Translations under genes and position numbers: made by a program
Notes under the pieces: generated by a model
The model's database searches: none
What the model was told of the DNA's origin: nothing
What the model saw: only the letters and a program-made list of their open reading frames with translations
In this document: piece after piece, positions 8,698 to 16,312 of the stretch
Layout: each line of letters starts with the position of its first letter
Numbering within the stretch: the stretch's first letter is position 1
NCBI GenBank assembly: GCA_903840165.1
Contig: CAIMEY010000078.1
Coordinates: 62,001 to 126,000 of the forward strand
Direction: 5' to 3'
Length of the DNA stretch: 64,000 bases
DNA from: an uncultured Myxococcales bacterium
GTDB lineage: Bacteria > Myxococcota_A > UBA9042

Positions 8698-10503
8698 ATG
8701 GGAAATAACCACCGGGAATCTCATGATCTTTCCCGCCGACAATGGCTTGGCACTACGGGCCTTGCCCTAGGCGCTGCGTGGCTCTTTGCCCGCGACGCCC
8801 AGGCCGCAAATGCCCTGCCCCCAATGCTGTCGTCGCGCGAATTGCGTACAGGCATGAAGGGTTATGGGCTCACGGTCGTCAAGGGTCAGAAGATCGAACG
8901 CTTTGAGGTCGAAGTCATTGGCGTGCTGGCCTATGCGCTGCCCAAGCAGGACATGATCCTGATTCGCTGTGCGGGGTTAGGCCTTGAACACTCTGGCGTC
9001 GTCGCCGGCATGTCGGGTAGTCCGATCTTCGTCACCGACCCCCAGAAGGGCGATCTGCTCGTCGGCGCGCTGTCTTATGGCTTTCCTTTCAACAAGGACC
9101 CCGTCGCTGGCGTCACGCCAATCGCCGATATGCTCCCGGAATTCGACCGAAAGCTCGGCCCCATCCCGAAGAATCAACGGATTGCGCAGGCCCCGGAACC
9201 GGCGCCCAAGATGCAGGTGCCGGGCAGCGGCGAAATGCAGCCGGTGGCGATTCCTTTGACATTGAGCGGCTTTCACCCGGACGTCGTGCAATCCATGCGC
9301 GGGGCCCTGCAAGACCTGGGTTTTGGCCTGGTTCAAACGGCCGCTGGGGGCGCAGCAAGCAACCATTTCAGCACGGCGACAGCACAATTCGAGCCCGGGT
9401 CGGCGATTTCCCTGTCTCTGGCGCGCGGCGATGTCAACATGACTGGCATCGGCACCGTCACCTGGGTGCACGGGGACCGATTCATCGCTTTTGGCCACCC
9501 ATTCAAAGGCTTGGGACAGGTCCACTTGCCGGTTGGCGGCGCAGATATCCAGTGGATCCTGGCGTCGGCCAACTCGTCCTTCAAGATGGGCACGGCGTTG
9601 GGCGATGTCGGCGTGCTGGACCAAGATCGGCAAGCGGCGGTGGCTGGCCGCATGGGCGTCAAGGCACAAATGGTGCCGATCCGCGTGCAGATCACCAATA
9701 AAGATCGCAAAGAAACAAGCACTTGGAATATGGATGTCGTCGATCAGCCGATGTTCTTTCCCCTGGCCGCGGCCATGGTCATCGCCAACGCCGTGCGCTC
9801 GGCCGAACCGATCGCTGAAAACGTCGCCTTGCGGATGCGCCTCAAGTTCACGATCGACGGGCCCTATGCGCCCATTGTCGTGCAGGACCTCTACACGGGC
9901 CTAGCCGGCATGCAGTCGGTCAATGAGGTGGCTGGCATCGTCAGTACGATTGCCAAGACCCTGACCTACAATGGTTTTGAACGACTTCGCGTCGCCCGCA
10001 TTGACGCCGAATTTGAAGTGTCCGATGAGCGCAACATCGTCTTCCTGGACAACGCGCGCACCGCCAGTGAGGAAGTCGACTACACCCAACCCATTGTCAT
10101 TCAAGTTGATTTACAGAGGGCCAACGCTGGGCTTGAACGCGTCACGTTGACGCTGCCGCCCCTAGGTCGCGACCTGGCCGGAGCTACGCTGCAATTGCAA
10201 ATCGGCGCCGAAAAGAACCTGGGTTGGGAGGCGCCGGAGCCAGCAAACATCGAGGATTTGCTACGTTTCCTGCGCCGTCAGCCAGCGAACAATCGCCTTG
10301 CCGCCGTCGTCGCCCTGCCCGAGCCTACCCTGATGCTGCGTGGGTCGCGCCTAGTCGGCCTGCCCCTGGGCGTGCGCGACGAACTGAGCGGTCACACGTC
10401 CGTTTCTCGTGCTGGAAAGCAGACTTTGCGTACCGGTGTAGATTTGCCGTGGACCATCAATGGCACAACGACGATCAAGCTCAAAGTGCGCGACGCCCGA
10501 TAA
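8698..10503 (+). CDS. Tat-exported SpoIVB-type (S55 family) peptidase-like protein
   Basis: 601 residues from ATG 8698 (AGGAG, 10-nt spacing). The N-terminus has a twin-arginine signal (SRRQWLG, residues 12-18) followed by a hydrophobic stretch and an AQA cleavage site, so export of a folded protein is expected. The nucleophile motif GMSGSPIF (Ser106) and a FGHPF segment (His267) match the Ser and His regions of the S55 peptidase family, whose founder is Bacillus SpoIVB. Here the Ser motif precedes the His motif, the reverse of SpoIVB. The C-terminal ~300 residues look beta-rich. The next gene starts 36 bp downstream on the same strand and is probably co-transcribed. There is no sporulation context, so the target is unknown. 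Confidence 0.75.
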   Translation: MGNNHRESHDLSRRQWLGTTGLALGAAWLFARDAQAANALPPMLSSRELRTGMKGYGLTVVKGQKIERFEVEVIGVLAYALPKQDMILIRCAGLGLEHSGVVAGMSGSPIFVTDPQKGDLLVGALSYGFPFNKDPVAGVTPIADMLPEFDRKLGPIPKNQRIAQAPEPAPKMQVPGSGEMQPVAIPLTLSGFHPDVVQSMRGALQDLGFGLVQTAAGGAASNHFSTATAQFEPGSAISLSLARGDVNMTGIGTVTWVHGDRFIAFGHPFKGLGQVHLPVGGADIQWILASANSSFKMGTALGDVGVLDQDRQAAVAGRMGVKAQMVPIRVQITNKDRKETSTWNMDVVDQPMFFPLAAAMVIANAVRSAEPIAENVALRMRLKFTIDGPYAPIVVQDLYTGLAGMQSVNEVAGIVSTIAKTLTYNGFERLRVARIDAEFEVSDERNIVFLDNARTASEEVDYTQPIVIQVDLQRANAGLERVTLTLPPLGRDLAGATLQLQIGAEKNLGWEAPEPANIEDLLRFLRRQPANNRLAAVVALPEPTLMLRGSRLVGLPLGVRDELSGHTSVSRAGKQTLRTGVDLPWTINGTTTIKLKVRDAR

Positions 10504-10539
10504 CTCTTTGGTTCTTTGCTCAATCTTTTGGAGCTGCCC

Positions 10540-12651
10540 ATGCGTCCTGTTTTCCTTCGGTTGCGTGCCATCCTGATCGTGGCGCTCGCATTGCCACCGC
10601 TGACGGCCCAAGCGAGCCAGCCCGGCCAATGGCTCTACGCCGATGACACCGATTTCCGCCGTGGCAATCTGGAAGGATTGACCCTACATCCGACGCTCGG
10701 CCTCGGGGTGGCGCCCAAGTTGAGCCGCAGCGAAGTCGACGCGGAGTTCATCCACTGCTGGCTGCGCGACGGCCAGAAACTGTGGCTAGGCACGGGGTTA
10801 CAGGGCAAACTCTTTGTTGTCGAGGCGGGCAAAAGCCGCTTGGTCGCCAAGCTCGATGCGCCCTTGGTATCCGCCCTGGCCAGTGACGGCGAAGGCGGCG
10901 TCTACGCAGGACTAATTGGCAAAGGCGAAGTCGTCCATGTCGGCGCCGACGGCAAGGTGACTTCCTTGGTCAAGCTCGTCCGTGAAGCCGCTGCCGGTGA
11001 CGCGAGCGACAAGGACGGACGCAAGGATGAGGCCACGGCCGACAAGAAGGCTGCGGACAAAGGTCTTGAAAAAGCCGAAGCAGATCGCGCACCTGGCAAT
11101 GACGACCCCAATGCGCCGCGACACATTTGGGCCTTGGTCAAGGCAGGCTCCACCCTATATGCAGGCACTGGCCCTGGAGGCCGCGTCTTTGCAATCGACC
11201 TTGGGACGGGAAAATCCCGTATTTACGCTGAGTCTGGCGCCGACCACGTCATCACGCTGCTACAGGATGGCGAGGCCTTGCTAGCCGGAACATCTGACCC
11301 CGCGACCATCGTCCGCATCGATGGCGAGAAGCAAGTCCGCACCATTGCAGCATTTCCTGGCGTTGAAGTTCGCAGCCTAGCGCGGGCCGGCAAGACCCTC
11401 TATGCCGCGGTCAACGGCGGTCAAACGGCGGCGGCATTGGCGTCGATGAAGCCAACCAGCGATCGCCCAGGACAGCACGGTTCCATGCCCAAGGGCCCTA
11501 CCGGCAACAAGTCAGGCAAGGACGCACAGGCCAAGGGCAAGGGCGCCGTGTGGAAACGCACCGAAGATGGTGTCGTGCAAAGGATGTTCGTCTCCCCCGA
11601 AGGCATGATCAGCGAGATCGCGGTCTTGGGCAATTCCGTGCTGGCCAGTGCGGCCCGGGGCGGGCGCGTCGTAGTTGGCGATGATTTTGGCGATATTCAA
11701 ACGCTTTTTGACGTCAAGGAAGAGGAGGTTCTCGGCGTTGAAGTTGGCGCCAAGGGCCCAGTTACCCTGCTTACGGGTAAGTCAGCTGCGGTGTACACGG
11801 TCGCCGGCGCGGAGAGTTCGGCCTATTTTACGACCGAAACGCTGATGGAAACGGGCACGGCCGTGTGGGGCCGCGTCGAGGCGATTGGCGAAGGAACCCT
11901 TGAAGTTGAAACGCGTTCTGGGTTTTCGGAAGTGGCCGGCGATACCTGGAGCCCGTGGCAAACGCTCAAGAACGGTGCCAGCCAAAGCCCGCCAGCTACG
12001 TTCTTGCAAGCCCGGGTCAAGCTGAGCAGCAACTCGCGGTTGACTGAGTTGCGCATCTACCGGCAAGTAGCGAACCGCACGCCGATTTTGACCAAGATCG
12101 ACAGCAGTCTCAACAAGGCCAAAGGCACCATCAACCTGTCCTGGCAGGCTGAAGACGCCGACGGCGATGTGCTGGGCTTTGTCGTCAAGTACCGGATGCG
12201 CGGTACCAAGCAATGGATTTCACTGCATGATCGCTTCTACGACAAAAAGAGCATGGAACTGGTGCCGACCGACATGCCCGACGGCTGGTACGAAGCCCAT
12301 ATCGAAGTGACCGACTTGCCAACCAACGGTCCCAGGACAGCACGCGCGACTGCCCGTATTTCCAAGCCTTTCCTAGTTGACCGCGGTCGTCCCGAGATCA
12401 CGGCCGAGCTCAAGGGTCACTTTGTGCTGGGCCTGGCTCACGATGCGGTGTCGCGCATCGTCAAGGTCGAGGTGGGCATCGACGGCGATCCTATGCTGCA
12501 GGCTGCGGCACGGGACGGCATTTTCGATAGCAATCACGAAGGGTTTGAGATTGAGCTGCCGCCGGCAGCGCTCACTGGTGCCCACACGATTCTGCTGCAA
12601 GTCACCGATGAAGGCGGCAACACTGCGGCTTTGCGTTTGCTGACGCCGTAG
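10540..12651 (+). CDS. secreted beta-propeller protein with C-terminal Fn3/Ig-like domains
   Basis: 703 residues from ATG 10540, which has GGAG 6 nt upstream and a clear Sec signal peptide ending in AQA. Residues ~60-430 contain repeated blades of the type LWLGTGxxGKLFVVE, VYAGLIGKGEVVHV and LYAGTGPGGRVFAID, typical of a beta-propeller. Two charged Lys/Asp/Ala-rich insertions interrupt it (around bases 10990-11110 and 11450-11560). The C-terminal part has Fn3-like features (NLSWQAEDADGDVLGFVVKYR) and an Ig-like end. It follows the S55 peptidase gene with a 36-bp gap, so the two probably act together, for instance protease with binding partner; this is inference. The stop codon overlaps a palindromic intergenic repeat. 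Confidence 0.7.
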   Translation: MRPVFLRLRAILIVALALPPLTAQASQPGQWLYADDTDFRRGNLEGLTLHPTLGLGVAPKLSRSEVDAEFIHCWLRDGQKLWLGTGLQGKLFVVEAGKSRLVAKLDAPLVSALASDGEGGVYAGLIGKGEVVHVGADGKVTSLVKLVREAAAGDASDKDGRKDEATADKKAADKGLEKAEADRAPGNDDPNAPRHIWALVKAGSTLYAGTGPGGRVFAIDLGTGKSRIYAESGADHVITLLQDGEALLAGTSDPATIVRIDGEKQVRTIAAFPGVEVRSLARAGKTLYAAVNGGQTAAALASMKPTSDRPGQHGSMPKGPTGNKSGKDAQAKGKGAVWKRTEDGVVQRMFVSPEGMISEIAVLGNSVLASAARGGRVVVGDDFGDIQTLFDVKEEEVLGVEVGAKGPVTLLTGKSAAVYTVAGAESSAYFTTETLMETGTAVWGRVEAIGEGTLEVETRSGFSEVAGDTWSPWQTLKNGASQSPPATFLQARVKLSSNSRLTELRIYRQVANRTPILTKIDSSLNKAKGTINLSWQAEDADGDVLGFVVKYRMRGTKQWISLHDRFYDKKSMELVPTDMPDGWYEAHIEVTDLPTNGPRTARATARISKPFLVDRGRPEITAELKGHFVLGLAHDAVSRIVKVEVGIDGDPMLQAAARDGIFDSNHEGFEIELPPAALTGAHTILLQVTDEGGNTAALRLLTP

Positions 12652-12666
12652 TACACGTAACCCTAC

Positions 12667-12692
12667 GTCCTTTCCGGGTTATCGGAAAGGAC
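12667..12692. repeat. perfect 10-bp inverted repeat, 6-nt loop
   Basis: Arms GTCCTTTCCG (12667-12676) and CGGAAAGGAC (12683-12692), loop GGTTAT. It starts 16 nt after the stop codon of the propeller gene, so it could act as a transcript end or stabiliser, but there is no T-run. The same left arm with its upstream flank recurs at 25823-25851. Confidence 0.8.
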
Positions 12693-12741
12693 TCGGCGTT
12701 GTGGACTTTGCAGCCGGGGACCCGGCCGAACGCAGAGGTGA

Positions 12742-12778
12742 GCCCGCGCGCGCGGGCGAGGGGGGCCGCGGGCCCCCC
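12742..12778. repeat. two adjacent GC-only palindromes
   Basis: A 16-bp perfect palindrome, GCCCGCGCGCGCGGGC (12742-12757), is followed 2 nt later by GGGGGGCC-GCG-GGCCCCCC (12760-12778). They lie in the segment that is absent from the shorter copy of the repeat near 25.85 kb. Confidence 0.75.
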
Positions 12779-12798
12779 TGAAACCAGAAGCAAACACT

Positions 12799-12836
12799 GT
12801 ACCTCGAACCCGCACGGAACTTCGGGTTTGAGGTAC
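12799..12836. repeat. 14-bp inverted repeat, one mismatch
   Basis: Arms GTACCTCGAACCCG (12799-12812) and CGGGTTTGAGGTAC (12823-12836) with a 10-nt loop. The right arm and loop end match 25862-25881 (GAACTTCGGGTTTGAGGTAC), so this is the same repeat family. Confidence 0.8.
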
Positions 12837-13008
12837 TTGTCAAAGGGGCCAATACTGCAATCGCACGAGCCAATTGCGCAGGACTGCCGGCGATAAGCGG
12901 CAACTGGGCCCGCAAAGGCCGAGCGTTGATAGCCATTGAGCGCCAAATGAACGTTCAAGCCCTTAAGGTTTGATTTTGCTCGCACCTTGAACGCCCGCGG
13001 AGACGTCG

Positions 13009-14037
13009 ATGTCCTGGATTGTATGCAGCAAGCGATTGGTTGTCCTTGCCGGCGCCGTGACCGCCCTTGGCTGCGGTAAGGCGGCCCCACGCCAAACCGT
13101 GCCGTCACAGGCCGTCCTCGCGTCGCCAGAGGCTCGCAATGCCCAGCCGGCAGCCATTGCGCCGGCTAGCCCGGCGAGCCCCACAGCCGCCCTCGGAATT
13201 GCCGCAGAGGCCTCGCCCACAACGCCCGCGCCCGCCGCGGTCCAAGCCTCGATTGCACTGGTGATCGATGCTGGAGTGCCAGGAGATGCAGGCGCAGCAG
13301 CCCGCGTCGGCAAACCTGTGAAAATACGCACTTGGCCGATTGACGCAAAGGGCCAAGTGATTCGGGACTTGGACCCCGTCGTGGGGGCCTCGTTGGTGTT
13401 GGTCAGCCTGCGCGTCGATGGTTCGTGGGCCGAGGTCCAGACCGCCACCAAGCTGAGCGACCCTGTCCAAGGCCGCCACGAGTTCACGGTCACCTTTCCC
13501 AATGCGGGCAGCCACATCCTGTACGTCCTATTTCGCCCTCGCGGTGCTGGCCTAGTAACCGTACCGAGCTTCATTCGCGTCGACGGGGATGCCAAGGAGA
13601 GCCCTGGCGTCGGCCAGCCCCACGCTAGGGACCGTCTGGCCAATGGCTCCGAGGTGCAGCTTCTCTATGATCCTGCGCCTTTGACGGCCTGTGCACCAAC
13701 CCTACTAGCGAGTCAATGGCTGCGCCAGGGCAAGGCCGTGCACTTAATTGCCGATGCGCTGGGCGCTGGCGTCCAATACTTAGCTGTGGATACAGGACTT
13801 TCCGGGCTGACCTTGGCCGAGGCGCTGCCGCCTCCACGCGACGTCACTGCCAATCAGGCCCAACCGTTGCCCTTGGGCCAAGGCGACATCGGCTCCGAGG
13901 CCAAAATCACTTTTCCCCATCCTGGGTACTATCACGTGATGGCCTTGGGCACGCCCGTGGGCAAAGGCCCAGCGCAGATCGCCCACTTCTTGGTCGACGT
14001 CCTTGATGCCGCAAATCCGAGTGATTGCGCCAGGTAA
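13009..14037 (+). CDS. lipoprotein of unknown function
   Basis: 342 residues; ATG with GGAG at 12999-13002. The signal peptide ends in lipobox ALGC. A low-complexity Ala/Pro linker (residues ~25-90) leads into a mature part that starts near KPVKIRTWPIDAKG. The central region has strand-rich features (FTVTFPNAGSHILYVLFRPRG) like a beta-sandwich, and a similar pattern (ITFPHPGYYHVMALG) recurs near the C-terminus, so two related beta-domains are possible. No catalytic motif was recognised. It lies convergent, only 12 bp from the end of the gene at 14050. A role at the outer envelope is inferred only from the lipobox. Confidence 0.65.
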   Translation: MSWIVCSKRLVVLAGAVTALGCGKAAPRQTVPSQAVLASPEARNAQPAAIAPASPASPTAALGIAAEASPTTPAPAAVQASIALVIDAGVPGDAGAAARVGKPVKIRTWPIDAKGQVIRDLDPVVGASLVLVSLRVDGSWAEVQTATKLSDPVQGRHEFTVTFPNAGSHILYVLFRPRGAGLVTVPSFIRVDGDAKESPGVGQPHARDRLANGSEVQLLYDPAPLTACAPTLLASQWLRQGKAVHLIADALGAGVQYLAVDTGLSGLTLAEALPPPRDVTANQAQPLPLGQGDIGSEAKITFPHPGYYHVMALGTPVGKGPAQIAHFLVDVLDAANPSDCAR

Positions 14038-14049
14038 GGGATTGCCGGC

Positions 14050-15267
14050 CTACATCCCCTCTAACGGCGTCACGACCAAGGCCTTGCCCTGCACCCGCAC
14101 CGCATAGTCGGGCAGCGACGTCGTACCGGGGGCCTGAAAACGGCAGCGAATATGCCCTACTTGCAGGTCAGGCTGACATTGCCACAGGCCAGGTAGCTCG
14201 GACCGGGGCAGCGCAAAGGGCAAGGGCGTCGCCCCATCGGACCCCAGGTAAAAGGCAAGTATTCCAGAGTGAATCCAATCGCTTGCTCCATCCTCGTCGC
14301 GCAACGCAGCGACCGATTGCAAAAGCAGACCATCGCGCTCGCCGATGGCTTCCAGCAGCAGCCCTTGCCCGGGCGGCGCTTGGCGGGCGGGACCTGGCGC
14401 GTCGGCCATGAGCCCAAAGAACAGCCGGCGCTGCACAATTCCCTGACCATCTAGCCAAATCGCACCGCGCAGGGGGAGTTGGGGCCCGCGCTCATCCCAG
14501 GCTTGCAGGTGAGGCAGCGCGTCGTCCGTCTGCAGCTCCATCGCCATTTCTACTTGAATCTGTGCTGCAATTCCCCAGCCTGTGAGGATGAGCGGCGAGG
14601 GCTCCCGCACCCCACCGAAAGCAGGCCGCCAAGGCACGCGAATGGGCGCGCTAGCATCGCCCGAAAGGGGCCATTTCCCATGCAATCCAACGCCATTGGC
14701 ATGAATCACACGGCCCGTGTTGTCTGTTTGCACGATGAGGCGCAAGAAGCGATGCAACTGGGGCGGCTGCTCGGACAGGCAGAGCAAATCCACACCAAGG
14801 CGGTGAACGCCTGCGCCATCCACATCCACGACCGTCACGCGCACGTCGAGCCGCTGAGGATGCGCACCTTCGCTGACGCAGCTAAGGTTTTTCCATGCAA
14901 TCGCCTGGACTTGAGACTCGCCTTGGTCCAGCCAGACGACCAGCGGATCCCGCACCAACAGCGGATGGGCCGCAACTTGGGTCGACAGCGCGAACGGCTG
15001 CAGTCCCTGGCGCAACTGCGCAACCCAGTTGGCAAACCAAGGCATGGCGTGGACGGTTCGCTGATCAGCGTCGGCCGTCCCTGGCTGACCTTGGGGCAAC
15101 GGCCCGCCCGCTAGCCAGAGCGCGACGTGTTCCGCCACCGGCAAAAGCGCTGTCTTATCAATGGTTGTCGTGTGATCGACGGTCCCGGCGGCCTTCTGCG
15201 CCAACCCGGGTTCGGCCAAGACCATGGCAGCGGCAAACAGCGCTGCGATCCTGAGTCGCTGATTCAT
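14050..15267 (-). CDS. secreted protein of unknown function
   Basis: 405 residues with a Sec signal peptide (MNQRLRIAALFAAAMVLAEP, then GLAQ). The mature protein is rich in beta-type segments and Trp but shows no motif I recognise. Its ATG (15265-15267) directly abuts the TAA of the upstream gene (15268-15270), so translation is very likely coupled to that HEAT-repeat protein and the two probably serve one process. It ends 12 bp from the convergent lipoprotein gene. Function unknown. Confidence 0.6.
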   Translation of the reverse strand: MNQRLRIAALFAAAMVLAEPGLAQKAAGTVDHTTTIDKTALLPVAEHVALWLAGGPLPQGQPGTADADQRTVHAMPWFANWVAQLRQGLQPFALSTQVAAHPLLVRDPLVVWLDQGESQVQAIAWKNLSCVSEGAHPQRLDVRVTVVDVDGAGVHRLGVDLLCLSEQPPQLHRFLRLIVQTDNTGRVIHANGVGLHGKWPLSGDASAPIRVPWRPAFGGVREPSPLILTGWGIAAQIQVEMAMELQTDDALPHLQAWDERGPQLPLRGAIWLDGQGIVQRRLFFGLMADAPGPARQAPPGQGLLLEAIGERDGLLLQSVAALRDEDGASDWIHSGILAFYLGSDGATPLPFALPRSELPGLWQCQPDLQVGHIRCRFQAPGTTSLPDYAVRVQGKALVVTPLEGM

Positions 15268-16236
15268 TTAGCGCATGGAATACGCGACTTTCTGTGCCAA
15301 ATCGGCGTAAGCCGCCACGGTCGCGGCGTCTTTGCCCGCGCGGGCCGACTCAATGAGCTGGGCCGACTGCGCATACTCAGCCATCCTCAACGCTTGCAGC
15401 ACAGCCGTTCGCACCGCCGGATCGGCCTGAGCGTACATCGGCACCAAAGCTTTCGCCGCAATTTCAGAGACTTGGCGTCCCTGCGCTTCTGTCGCCTTGC
15501 CCGAGCGTACCAGCGCCTGCCAGCCCCAGCTCGAGGCGACGTGGCCCAGCGAACGAGCCACCCAAGCGCGTTGCGCCGAGGTGCTGACCTGAGTCGTCAG
15601 CTTGGCCAACTGTTCAGCGGCGCGGACCTGCTTGCACTCGCCCAGACCTTCCACAGCGGCCGCGTGCAGCGGATCGCTGGGCGAACTGTGCGCAATCAAG
15701 AGGGAAACATCCGTATCCCGTGCCAAACGTCCAAGGGCTTGAGCAGCCTCGGCCTGGGCCACGTCCACCACGCCAGGCGTAGCGAAGATCAGCTGGAGCA
15801 GATCGCCCGCCCGCACATCCCGAGCCACGCCGACGGCCCGCAATAGCCCAGCAATCACAGCACGTTTCTCGACATCGGTGCTGTACAGGGCCGTGGGGTC
15901 GTGCAGCAGCAGCGCATCGAGCATAGCCGGCACGCCCTCTACGCCCAACCCATGAAATTCATGATAGCAAACCGGCTTTGGATTGCGGTTATTCTGATAG
16001 CCAACGCGCGTGCAACCCTTGACCTGGCCCAGGGCCTGAAAGGTCCCCGGGTACTGCTTGCGGCTGGCGTCCACCAGGGCGCGCAGGTGATCTGCTGTGC
16101 CCGCAGGCAGTTGGCGCGCAGTCAGCACCAAGCCGTGATCTTCGGCAGCTACTGCGTGGCTGGCCCAGCCCACCGTTACTGCGGCGACGATGCACATTTG
16201 TCCGGCCAAGCGGCCCAAAACCGTATTGATACCCAT
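15268..16236 (-). CDS. secreted HEAT-like repeat protein
   Basis: 322 residues. The signal peptide ends in SHAVAAED. From about residue 90 on, the sequence is built of helical pairs with HEAT/PBS-lyase-type features (VDVAQAEAAQALGRLARD, DPLHAAAVEGLGECK, AQRAWVARSLGHVAS), giving perhaps five repeats. Such repeats form protein-binding scaffolds. Three Cys in the N-terminal part (GCTRVGY..., VCYHEF, GECK) may form a disulfide. The stop codon is immediately followed by the ATG of the next gene, which makes a two-gene unit. The partner is unknown. Confidence 0.65.
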   Translation of the reverse strand: MGINTVLGRLAGQMCIVAAVTVGWASHAVAAEDHGLVLTARQLPAGTADHLRALVDASRKQYPGTFQALGQVKGCTRVGYQNNRNPKPVCYHEFHGLGVEGVPAMLDALLLHDPTALYSTDVEKRAVIAGLLRAVGVARDVRAGDLLQLIFATPGVVDVAQAEAAQALGRLARDTDVSLLIAHSSPSDPLHAAAVEGLGECKQVRAAEQLAKLTTQVSTSAQRAWVARSLGHVASSWGWQALVRSGKATEAQGRQVSEIAAKALVPMYAQADPAVRTAVLQALRMAEYAQSAQLIESARAGKDAATVAAYADLAQKVAYSMR

Positions 16237-16312
16237 TTGTTTCCTCCGTGCGCATGGCCATCAAGCCAAGAGCGCTGCGTCGTTTCGTCAAGGCCTCAGG
16301 TGGCACCTGCGC

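Larger units (their letters stand above)
12652..13008. other. 357-bp intergenic region with four palindromes
   Basis: No gene is visible here. The first ~185 bp hold four strong inverted repeats (listed separately); the two outer ones match the halves of the repeat at 25824-25881. The remainder up to the ribosome-binding site at 12999 is unremarkable. Transcription of the gene before it probably ends in this region, although no T-tract follows the hairpins. Confidence 0.7.
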
